Shown: one piece after another, positions 1 through 6,247 of the stretch | Layout: each line of letters opens with the position of its first letter | How positions within the stretch are numbered: position 1 is the first letter of the stretch | Assembly (NCBI GenBank): GCA_025351615.1 | Contig: JANXVP010000120.1 | Location: 1-6,657, forward strand | Direction of reading: 5' to 3' | Length of the DNA: 6,657 bases | Origin: Ramlibacter sp. | Lineage (GTDB): Bacteria > Pseudomonadota > Gammaproteobacteria > Burkholderiales > Burkholderiaceae_C | Made by a program: the position numbers and the translations under genes | Notes under the pieces: model-generated | Database searches by the model: none | Told to the model about the DNA's origin: nothing | What the model saw: only the letters and a program-made list of their open reading frames with translations

Positions 1-1141
1 CTTCGCCGATGAAAAACAATCCCGGCTGCTTCGACTCCAGCGTCTGCGATGACAGGTCGCGCGTGTCGACACCACCCGCCGTGACCTCTGCTTTTCGGTA
101 GCCTTCGGTGCCGGTGGGCACCAGCTCCCAGCGGGTCAGGCGCTGGGCCAGCGCCGCGAGCGCCTTGTCACTGGCCTCGTTGATGGGACGTTGCCAGGCC
201 GGATCCTGCTGCACCCAGGCGTCAGCCAGGCGTGATGGCACAAGTGTCGCGAGTTCGTTGGCAATCAGCTTGCGCGAGCGCGACTTTGCCAGCAGCAGCG
301 CGTCGTACAGCGCGGTGCCCGGCGCCAGATCCAGCCGGATCGGCTGGCCGTCACGCCAATAGCTGGAGATCTGCAGCACGGCCGGTCCCGACAGGCCGCG
401 GTGGGTGAACAACAGATCGTCGTGGAAGGCGACGCGGCTTTTCTTCTCGCCGGTTTCAATGATCACCGGCAGCGCCAGCCCGGCCAGCCCTGAATAAGGC
501 GCCCATGCCGCGCCGTCGAAGGTCAGCGGCACCAACGCGGGCCGGGTCTGGGCGATGCGCAGCCCGAATTGCGTGGCGAGCCGGTAGCCGAAATCGGTGG
601 CGCCGATCTTGGGGATCGAAAGCCCGCCCGTGGCCACGACCAGATTGCGGCAGCACACGGCGCCGCGATCGGTGTCGAGTTCGTAGCGCGCAGGCACGGG
701 CTGATCCGGACTTCGCGCTGAAGAGCGAATCGTCTTGACGCTGCACGGCTGCCAGCGAGTCACGCCGCCCGCGTCGCATTCGGCCAGCAGCATGCGGATG
801 AAGTCGTCGGCCGAGTGGTCGCCGAACAGCTGGCCCTTGTGCTTTTCGTGGAACGGAATCGCATGGCGCTGGACCAGCGCGATGAAATCCTGCGGCGTAT
901 AGCGCGACAGGGCCGAACGGCAGAAGTTCGGGTTGTCGCCCAGGAAGTGTTTGTGTGGCGCCGCCGGCTCGAGGTCGCGGTTGGTGAAGTTGCAGCGGCC
1001 GCCACCGGAGATACGGATCTTCTCCGCGATCTTTTCGCCGTGGTCCAGCAGCAGCACTGTCAGGCCAAGCTGTCCCGCGCGCCCGGCGCAGTAAAGTCCC
1101 GCCGCGCCGGCGCCGATGACGATCGTGTCGAAAAACTGCAT
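1..1141 (-). CDS. HI0933/YhiN-family NAD(P)/FAD-dependent oxidoreductase, C-terminus cut by window edge
   Basis: Predicted cytoplasmic flavoprotein; the first 380 residues are in the window in one uninterrupted frame. The start ATG was chosen because MQFFDTIVIGAGAAGLYCAG places the FAD-binding beta-alpha-beta unit (GAGAAG, 10-15) directly at the N-terminus; an in-frame GTG 48 nt upstream would add an arginine-rich, unlikely leader. Other family marks: ISGGGRCNFTN (44-54), VATGGLSIPKIGATDFGY (169-186), LLFTHRGLSGPAVLQIS (243-259), AEVTAGGVDT (351-360) and GLFFIGE (374-380), which normally continues into the last 20-30 residues and the second FAD contact. Family members are roughly 390-420 residues, so little is missing. 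The family is widespread; E. coli YhiN is a member of unknown function, and BaiN of bile-acid-converting clostridia belongs to it. The substrate here is unknown. It follows cobA after 91 bp on the same strand with a poor ribosome binding site, so membership in the nitrate operon is uncertain. Confidence 0.9.
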   Translation of the reverse strand, partial: MQFFDTIVIGAGAAGLYCAGRAGQLGLTVLLLDHGEKIAEKIRISGGGRCNFTNRDLEPAAPHKHFLGDNPNFCRSALSRYTPQDFIALVQRHAIPFHEKHKGQLFGDHSADDFIRMLLAECDAGGVTRWQPCSVKTIRSSARSPDQPVPARYELDTDRGAVCCRNLVVATGGLSIPKIGATDFGYRLATQFGLRIAQTRPALVPLTFDGAAWAPYSGLAGLALPVIIETGEKKSRVAFHDDLLFTHRGLSGPAVLQISSYWRDGQPIRLDLAPGTALYDALLLAKSRSRKLIANELATLVPSRLADAWVQQDPAWQRPINEASDKALAALAQRLTRWELVPTGTEGYRKAEVTAGGVDTRDLSSQTLESKQPGLFFIGE

Positions 1142-1195
1142 GCGCCGCAGTGTAGATCGGCTCTGCGCCCTGGTTGGTCTGCGACACACACGAGC

Positions 1196-1218
1196 CCGGG
1201 CCACGCGGGCGGCCCCGG
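1196..1218 (-). other. GC-rich hairpin potential downstream of cobA, in a 91-bp intergenic gap
   Basis: In the gap between cobA and the flavoprotein gene (1142-1232), CCGGGCC at 1196-1202 can pair with GGCCCCGG at 1211-1218, leaving one bulged base and an 8-nt loop. It begins about 15 nt after the cobA stop in the direction of transcription. A competing 5-bp stem (1194-1198 with 1206-1210) is also possible. No run of U follows, so it is not a canonical intrinsic terminator; it could be a 3'-end stabilising or pausing structure, or just a product of high GC. No convincing promoter is seen in the rest of the gap. Confidence 0.25.
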
Positions 1219-1232
1219 ATGACAGGCTTGCG

Positions 1233-2024
1233 CTAGCCGACCCGGAATATTGAAGGCAATGCCTGCGCGGCATCGACGCCGGAGATGACGTCGCCGACCA
1301 CGATCACCGACGGGCTGGTGAGTTGCTCCCGCTCGATCACGCTGACCAATTCGCCCAGCGTCGTCACGGCCTGGCGCTGGTCGGGCAGGCTGGCGCGCTG
1401 GATGACGGCGACCGGCGTGCTGGCCGGCAAGCCGGTGAGCAGCTCGGCCTGGATGCGCGCGGCGCCGCTCACGCCCATGTAGATGACGAGCGTCAGCCTG
1501 GCATCGCGCACGGTTGCAGCCAACGCGCGCCAATCGGTGCCGTCCGCGCCTGGCCTGGCATGGCCGGTGACGAACACGACGCCGTACGCATGCTCGCGAT
1601 GCGTCAGCGGCACGCCCAGCGAGGTGACGGCGGCCAGGCCGGAAGTGATCCCGTTGATGACGTGGACCTCGATGCCCGCCGCCTTCAGGTGCTCCACTTC
1701 CTCGCCGCCACGGCCGAAAATGAACGGGTCGCCGCCCTTGAGCCGCACGACGTTTTCGCCCTCGCGCGCAGCCAGCACCATCAGCCTTTCGATGAAGGCC
1801 TGCGGTGTGCTCTTGCAACCGCCGCGCTTGCCGACATGGACCACCCGCGCCGTCGGCGGGGCGAAGGCGACGATGTCGTCGCTGACGAGGTCGTCGACCA
1901 GCAGCACCGTGGCGGCCTGGATCGCCTTCACGGCTTTCAGCGTCAGCAGTTCCGGGTCGCCGGGGCCGGCGCCGACGAGGGTGACCTTGCCGCTGCCGGA
2001 GAGGGGATTGCCAGGCTTGCTCAT
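1233..2024 (-). CDS. cobA: Uroporphyrinogen-III C-methyltransferase (SUMT)
   Basis: Transfers two methyl groups from S-adenosylmethionine to uroporphyrinogen III, giving precorrin-2, the branch point to siroheme and cobalamin. At 263 residues it has the usual length for a single-domain SUMT. Visible motifs: VGAGPGDPELLTLKA (17-31), LVDDLVS (42-48), VGKRGG (64-69), VRLKGGDPFIFGRGGEE (93-109), NGITSG (124-129), LTHREHA (140-146) and VTGH (152-155). These are the signature sites for SAM and substrate binding. It has no CysG-type dehydrogenase/ferrochelatase domain, so those last two steps to siroheme must come from another gene. The ATG overlaps the ybiB stop by 4 bp and has no strong ribosome binding site, suggesting coupling. 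As the last gene of the nitrate cluster it most likely supplies siroheme precursor to NirB rather than cobalamin; that is inferred from position. Confidence 0.95.
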   Translation of the reverse strand: MSKPGNPLSGSGKVTLVGAGPGDPELLTLKAVKAIQAATVLLVDDLVSDDIVAFAPPTARVVHVGKRGGCKSTPQAFIERLMVLAAREGENVVRLKGGDPFIFGRGGEEVEHLKAAGIEVHVINGITSGLAAVTSLGVPLTHREHAYGVVFVTGHARPGADGTDWRALAATVRDARLTLVIYMGVSGAARIQAELLTGLPASTPVAVIQRASLPDQRQAVTTLGELVSVIEREQLTSPSVIVVGDVISGVDAAQALPSIFRVG

Positions 2025-2926
2025 GCTGCGTCAGCCAGATGCAAGATATGTTCCACCTGCTGCGCCATCGAGGCCGGAACCGGCCGGCGCTCCTGCAGCA
2101 CATCGCGGATGTATGCGGCCGTGGTGGCGGCGTCGATGTCGCGCGGCAGGTCTGGCAGTTCGGTCAGCGTCCCTTTCTGGCCTTGTTCCAGCGCCACATG
2201 GCGGCCGCGGATAAAGCCGTCCATCTGCGGCAGCCGCCGCGCATCGGCGACCGCTTCGCCTTCGGTGCCGCGCAGCAGCAGGGCCGTCGATTCGCGCAAC
2301 TGGAACACTGCCGACATGGACTCCGCGTACTCGCGGTGCGTGTAGCTGCTGACGATCACCGCGGGGCCGTCGCACGGATTCATCAGCTTGACCATGCTGT
2401 GGCCGGAGTTGCGCAGGCCGATCACACGGCGGGCGTCGAGCAGACGCTTCAGCCCGGGGCTGACCAGTTCCAGCGGCGCATACGCCGCCTCGCCGCAGTC
2501 GATTTGCCGCACAGCGGGGAGCGGCGCGCGATCGAGCGCGGCGAGCACTTGCGCGACCGTCACCCTGGCGTCTTCGCTGGCCGAGCCGTGGATCAGCACC
2601 GGCAGGCCGCGCTGCGCCACCAGCAGCGCCAGCAAGGGCGTGAGCACCGGCAGCCGGCGCGCACCGTTATAGCTGGGAAGCACCACCACTGGCTTCTGGC
2701 TGGCCGGAAACAGGTGCATCCGCGCCTGCGCGGCATCCAGGAAACCGGCCATTTCGTCCGGCGTCTCGCCCTTGATGCGCATCGCCAGGCAGAAGGCGCC
2801 GATCTCCAGGTCGGTGACTGCGCCATCCAGCACCTGGCCCATCAGGTCAGTGGCCTGGTCACGAGCGAGCGGCCGCGCGCCACGGGGGCCGCGTCCGATT
2901 TCCTTGATGTACTGGCTGATGCTCAC
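2021..2926 (-). CDS. ybiB: YbiB, TrpD2-family nucleic-acid-binding protein (anthranilate phosphoribosyltransferase-like fold)
   Basis: A 301-residue protein with the fold of anthranilate phosphoribosyltransferase (TrpD). The E. coli member YbiB is known to bind nucleic acids and to have no demonstrated phosphoribosyltransferase activity. Visible family landmarks: YIKEIGRG at 6-13; the helical N-terminal domain with DLEIGAFCLAMRIKGE (39-54) and EMAGFLDA; LPSYNGAR (83-90); PVLIHG (109-114); LRNSGHSMVKLMNP (171-184); SYTHREY (194-200); and GTEGE (220-224). It lacks the glycine-rich PRPP loop (GTGGD) of true TrpD, having PSYNGAR at that place, so tryptophan synthesis is not expected. It is about 20 residues shorter at the C-terminus than E. 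coli YbiB. It follows nasA after 34 bp, and its TGA overlaps the cobA ATG. Why a nucleic-acid-binding protein sits in a nitrate-assimilation operon is unexplained. The family assignment is firm; the role here is unknown. Confidence 0.9.
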   Translation of the reverse strand: MSISQYIKEIGRGPRGARPLARDQATDLMGQVLDGAVTDLEIGAFCLAMRIKGETPDEMAGFLDAAQARMHLFPASQKPVVVLPSYNGARRLPVLTPLLALLVAQRGLPVLIHGSASEDARVTVAQVLAALDRAPLPAVRQIDCGEAAYAPLELVSPGLKRLLDARRVIGLRNSGHSMVKLMNPCDGPAVIVSSYTHREYAESMSAVFQLRESTALLLRGTEGEAVADARRLPQMDGFIRGRHVALEQGQKGTLTELPDLPRDIDAATTAAYIRDVLQERRPVPASMAQQVEHILHLADAA

Positions 2927-2935
2927 GGGCCCATT

Positions 2936-2941
2936 TTCCCC
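2936..2941 (-). promoter_or_regulatory. Ribosome binding site of ybiB (decides a GTG start)
   Basis: On the minus strand GGGGAA lies 9 nt before the GTG at 2926-2924. A closer ATG at 2934-2932 is only one base from this site and is out of frame: it reads Met-Gly-Pro-stop, with its TGA overlapping the GTG. The GTG is therefore the better start, and the protein from it (MSISQYIKEIGRG) has the family N-terminus. It sits in the only non-coding gap (34 bp) among the first five genes, so ybiB appears to load its own ribosomes rather than rely wholly on coupling to nasA. Confidence 0.55.
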
Positions 2942-2960
2942 GATGCGCCATGACCGCGCC

Positions 2961-5825
2961 TTATGCGCTCAATTCGGGCACCAGGACGGGAAGTGCGTGC
3001 GCCTTCACCATCCGCTTCAACTCCGGCAGGCAAGAGCCGCAGTTGGTGCCGCACCTGAGGTCCGCCTGCAGCGCCGCAAGCCGCGCCTGCGCATCGCCGG
3101 CCAGCCCAGTCAGGGAACTTGCGATCTCCAGGTCCGTGACGTTGAAGCAACTGCAGACCTGATGGCCGCGTGACTGCACCGCCATCGGTGCCTTTCCCCC
3201 CGGCGACAGGAGCAGGCGGCCATACGCCTGCGCCGGCAACTCGTCCTGCAGCAGCGTGCGGATCCACGCTTGCGCGCTGGTGTCGCCGGCCAGCAGGAAA
3301 GCGTCCAGATGCGCGTCGGCGCCAACCCGTGCCAGCCGCATCGCGCGGCGCTGGCCGCGGCGTGGATCGGCGTAGCGCAGCACCTCGGCGCCGTCCAGCC
3401 CGAGCAGCGCTTCGATGCGCGTCAGCAGGTCGGCGGCAGGCGCTTCATGCGCCCCCGCGCGCAGCAACACGCCGCTGCGCGAGCGCTGCTGCGCCTCGGC
3501 CAGCGGCACGTTGCTGGAAAACGGAACGCATGAGGCGAAAGGGAACCGGTCCATCAGCTTGCGTAGCGCCTCGCGGACCGCCAGCGCCTCGCAGTCCCGC
3601 AGCCACGCCACCGCCAGCAGCGACCAAGGCAGGTCGGCCTTGAGGATCTTGACCGCCGCGTGCTTGAGTTCCGGCTGTTTGGAGCTGGGACAAAAAGCGG
3701 AGGTGGTGAGCGCATTCACGCCCGCCAGGCGTTCACCCGTGCTGGAGCAGCCGCCCAGGTATTCGCCGCCCCAGTGCATCGCGATGAAGGCCTGGCTGAG
3801 GCCGATCTCGTCACTCGCCTCGACCGGCACCACGATCGAGCCGCGCTTGCTGGTCACGTGCACCAGGTCGCCTTCGGCCAGCAGTCGCCGCGCCATGTCC
3901 TGCGGGTTCATCTGCAGGCTTGGCTCCGCGACGTGGCCGAATAGGCGCCCCAGCGTGCCGGTGCGGCTCATGCCGTGCCATTGGTCGCGCAGCCGGCCGG
4001 TGGTCAGCGAGAACGGGTAGCGCGATTCCCGGGGCTCTGCCACCGGCTGGTAGACCGTGTTGGCGAAGCGGGCCTTGCCGTCCGCCGTGGGGAAAACGCC
4101 GTCTTCGTACAGGCGGACCTTGCCCTGCGACGCGCCAGCCGGCATGGGCCATTGCTGCGGCGCCGCGTCCAGCATGGGGTAAGTCATGCCGGTGATGTCA
4201 AGGTCGCGGCCGCGGGTCGATTCGCGGTGCTCGTTCCAGATGGCTTCGACGCCGGTTTCCGCGTTGGCGAGGGAGTAGGGGAACAGGGTCCGTTCAACCG
4301 ACAGAAGCTTTTCCAGCCGCCGCGCGAATTCCACCGCGATCGCCCAGTCGTGGCGGGTTTCGGCCGGGGGCTGCACGGCCGGCCGCACGCGGCTGATGCG
4401 GCGCTCGCTGTTGGTCACCGTGCCGGTCTTCTCGCCCCAGGTGGTCGCGGGCAGCAGCAGGTCGGCGTAGTCGCAGGTCGATGTCGTCGAGAACGCCTCC
4501 TGCACCACGACGAACTCGGCGCGTTCCAGCGCGCGCCGCACCGTTAGCTGGTCGGGCATCGACTGGGCCGGGTTGGTGCAGGCGATCCACAACGCCTTGA
4601 TCTCGCCGTCGGCCGCGGCCTGGAACATCTCCACGGCCGTCTTGCCCGGTTTCCCGGGCACCGAGGGAACGCCCCACAACGCGGCCACTTCGGCCCGGTG
4701 CTGCGGATTGGACAGATCACGGTGCGCCGACAGCAGGTTGGCGAGGCCGCCCACTTCGCGCCCGCCCATCGCATTCGGCTGACCGGTGAGCGAGAACGGC
4801 CCGGCGCCGGGCTTGCCGATTTGCGCAGTCGCCAGATGGAGGTTGATCAGCGCCGCGTTTTTTGCCGTGCCGCTGCTGGACTGGTTCAGGCCCTGGCAAT
4901 ACAGGCTGAGCGTCGCAGCACGACGCTGCGGGTCGCTGGCCCCTCCCGCTGCAAACCACTGCGCCGCGGTGAACAGGTCCTGCTTGCGGAGGCCACAGAC
5001 TTGGGCGACCACGTCGGGCGTGCAGTCGCGCACCGTCGCCTTCAGCGCATCGAAGCCGCTGGTGCGGGACGCGATGAAGTCGCAACGGGTCCAGCCTTCC
5101 CACAGCATGATGTGCAGCAGGCCGTTGAACAGCATCACGTCGGTGCCCGGCTGGATCGGCAGGAACAGGTCGGCGATGCCGGCGGTTTCGGTGCGGCGTG
5201 GGTCGCACAGGATAATCCGGAGCTCCGGGTTCGCCGCCTTCGCATCCTCGATTCGTCGGAACAGGACCGGGTGGGCCCACGCCGTGTTGCTGCCGGCGAT
5301 GAAGATGCAGCCGGCATGGTTCACGTCGTCGTAGCAGGTGGGCGGCGCGTCGGCGCCGAGCGTCAGCTTGTAGCCGGCCACCGCGCTGCTCATGCAAAGC
5401 CGCGAGTTGGTGTCGATGTTGTTGGTGCCGAGCAGGCCCTTGGCCAGTTTGTTGAAGACGTAGTAATCCTCGGTCAGCAGCTGGCCCGAGATGTAGAAGC
5501 CGACTGCATCCGGACCGTGCTCGCGAATGATCTGCGCGAAGCTTTCGGTCGCGAAGTCGAGAGCGCCGTCCCAGCCGACGCGCCTGGGCGCTTCGCCGCG
5601 ATGCTCGCGCCGCATCGGGTGCAGCAGGCGTGTCTGCATCGTCACCGGCGCCGATGCTGTCAGGTGCAGCGTCGAGCCCTTGGTGCAGAGCCGGCCGAAA
5701 TTTGCGGGATGGTCCGGGTCGCCGCGTACGCCGGTGATCTGGTTGCTTTGCGATTCGATGATGACGCCGCAGCCGACTCCGCAATAGGGGCAGGTGGAGC
5801 GCGTTTCCTGCACAGGCGACGTCAC
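2961..5825 (-). CDS. nasA: Assimilatory nitrate reductase catalytic subunit NasA (molybdopterin, [4Fe-4S], C-terminal BFD-like module)
   Basis: Reduces nitrate to nitrite in the cytoplasm, the first step of nitrate assimilation; 954 residues. The GTG start, overlapping the nirD stop, was chosen because it gives an N-terminus (MTSPVQETRSTCPYCGVGCG) that begins just before the family's cluster motif. A much longer in-frame opening reaches 6323, but that part is nirD read in the wrong frame. Visible in order: [4Fe-4S] ligands C12, C15, C19 and C47; the conserved SRLCMSSAVAGY with C144 as probable Mo ligand (by analogy with NapA/NasA); bis-MGD domains through about residue 730, including GQPNAMGGREVGG (348-360), TWGEKTGTVTNSERR and the dinucleotide-binding C-terminal lobe; a linker region of about 150 residues; and a BFD-like [2Fe-2S] module with C891-S-C893 and CGTNCGSC (C925, C929, C932). 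No signal peptide is visible. Klebsiella NasA is about 866 residues; the extra length is in the linker. No separate NasB/NasC reductase gene is visible here, so the electron donor is unknown. Confidence 0.95.
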   Translation of the reverse strand: MTSPVQETRSTCPYCGVGCGVIIESQSNQITGVRGDPDHPANFGRLCTKGSTLHLTASAPVTMQTRLLHPMRREHRGEAPRRVGWDGALDFATESFAQIIREHGPDAVGFYISGQLLTEDYYVFNKLAKGLLGTNNIDTNSRLCMSSAVAGYKLTLGADAPPTCYDDVNHAGCIFIAGSNTAWAHPVLFRRIEDAKAANPELRIILCDPRRTETAGIADLFLPIQPGTDVMLFNGLLHIMLWEGWTRCDFIASRTSGFDALKATVRDCTPDVVAQVCGLRKQDLFTAAQWFAAGGASDPQRRAATLSLYCQGLNQSSSGTAKNAALINLHLATAQIGKPGAGPFSLTGQPNAMGGREVGGLANLLSAHRDLSNPQHRAEVAALWGVPSVPGKPGKTAVEMFQAAADGEIKALWIACTNPAQSMPDQLTVRRALERAEFVVVQEAFSTTSTCDYADLLLPATTWGEKTGTVTNSERRISRVRPAVQPPAETRHDWAIAVEFARRLEKLLSVERTLFPYSLANAETGVEAIWNEHRESTRGRDLDITGMTYPMLDAAPQQWPMPAGASQGKVRLYEDGVFPTADGKARFANTVYQPVAEPRESRYPFSLTTGRLRDQWHGMSRTGTLGRLFGHVAEPSLQMNPQDMARRLLAEGDLVHVTSKRGSIVVPVEASDEIGLSQAFIAMHWGGEYLGGCSSTGERLAGVNALTTSAFCPSSKQPELKHAAVKILKADLPWSLLAVAWLRDCEALAVREALRKLMDRFPFASCVPFSSNVPLAEAQQRSRSGVLLRAGAHEAPAADLLTRIEALLGLDGAEVLRYADPRRGQRRAMRLARVGADAHLDAFLLAGDTSAQAWIRTLLQDELPAQAYGRLLLSPGGKAPMAVQSRGHQVCSCFNVTDLEIASSLTGLAGDAQARLAALQADLRCGTNCGSCLPELKRMVKAHALPVLVPELSA

Positions 5826-6247
5826 GCGGTATGCGGCGCCTGCACGTCGAAGGTCCGGTCGCCGACCGCGCCTGTGGTGGCGCCCGGTCCAGAGCGGGGC
5901 GGCTGCACGTCGATCGCCAGGGTTGCCAATTCCACCGGGTCCAGCAGCACCCGACCGGCGTCTAGCTTGACGGCGAACTTTTGCACGCAGCCTTCGTCGG
6001 GCGCGCTGGCGCAGCCGTCGGCCATGCCGATGGTCCAGTTGTGCAGCGGGCAGGCCACGCTGGTGCCGAACACGATGCCCTGCGACAGCGGGCCGCCCCT
6101 GTGCGGGCAGCGGTCCAGCAGCGCGAACACCTGGTCCTGGTCGTTGCGAAAGACGGCGACGTCCATGCCCTGCGGCCGCGCGACGCGGCGCGAGCCCAGC
6201 ACCGGGATGTCGTCGACGCGGCAAATGGCGGTCCACGCGTCCGTCAT
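5822..6247 (-). CDS. nirD: Nitrite reductase [NAD(P)H] small subunit NirD, Rieske type
   Basis: Small subunit partner of NirB, 141 residues. The start MTDAWTAICRV was chosen because its ATG overlaps the nirB TGA by 4 bp and because the Rieske fold begins immediately after it; an ATG further upstream would lie deep inside nirB. A complete set of Rieske ligands is visible: C47-P-H49 and C66-P-L-H69, separated by 16 residues, in the motifs RCPHRGGPLSQG and ACPLHNW. This contrasts with the E. coli-type NirD, which keeps the fold but lacks these ligands, so this protein probably binds a [2Fe-2S] cluster. The core ends around residue 113. A tail of about 28 residues rich in Pro, Gly and Thr follows, making it longer than the usual 105-115 residues. 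The stop overlaps the nasA GTG start (GTGA). The ribosome binding site is weak, consistent with coupling to nirB. Confidence 0.93.
   Translation of the reverse strand: MTDAWTAICRVDDIPVLGSRRVARPQGMDVAVFRNDQDQVFALLDRCPHRGGPLSQGIVFGTSVACPLHNWTIGMADGCASAPDEGCVQKFAVKLDAGRVLLDPVELATLAIDVQPPRSGPGATTGAVGDRTFDVQAPHTA

Noticed and set aside
1149..1154. TACACT as a possible -10 box for the flavoprotein gene
   Set aside because: It matches only four of six consensus bases, lies 7 nt before the start codon, and no -35 element is evident at the right distance.
456..1187. Minus-strand frame of 243 codons over the flavoprotein region, suggesting a frameshifted gene
   Set aside because: Direct translation from the ATG at 1141 gives 380 uninterrupted residues with all family motifs in one frame, so there is no frameshift; the other frame is a shadow.
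1184..1191. Short (AC)4 dinucleotide run
   Set aside because: Four units are too short to be meaningful as a repeat or phase-variable tract.
2021..2926. Anthranilate phosphoribosyltransferase (trpD) for tryptophan synthesis
   Set aside because: The glycine-rich PRPP-binding loop of TrpD is replaced by PSYNGAR, and the other motifs are those of YbiB; there are no trp neighbours.
1323..2953. Long plus-strand open frames (1323-2345 and 2039-2953) opposite cobA and ybiB
   Set aside because: They are shadows of cobA and ybiB, both of which have complete family motifs on the minus strand; the shadow proteins have no recognisable domain.
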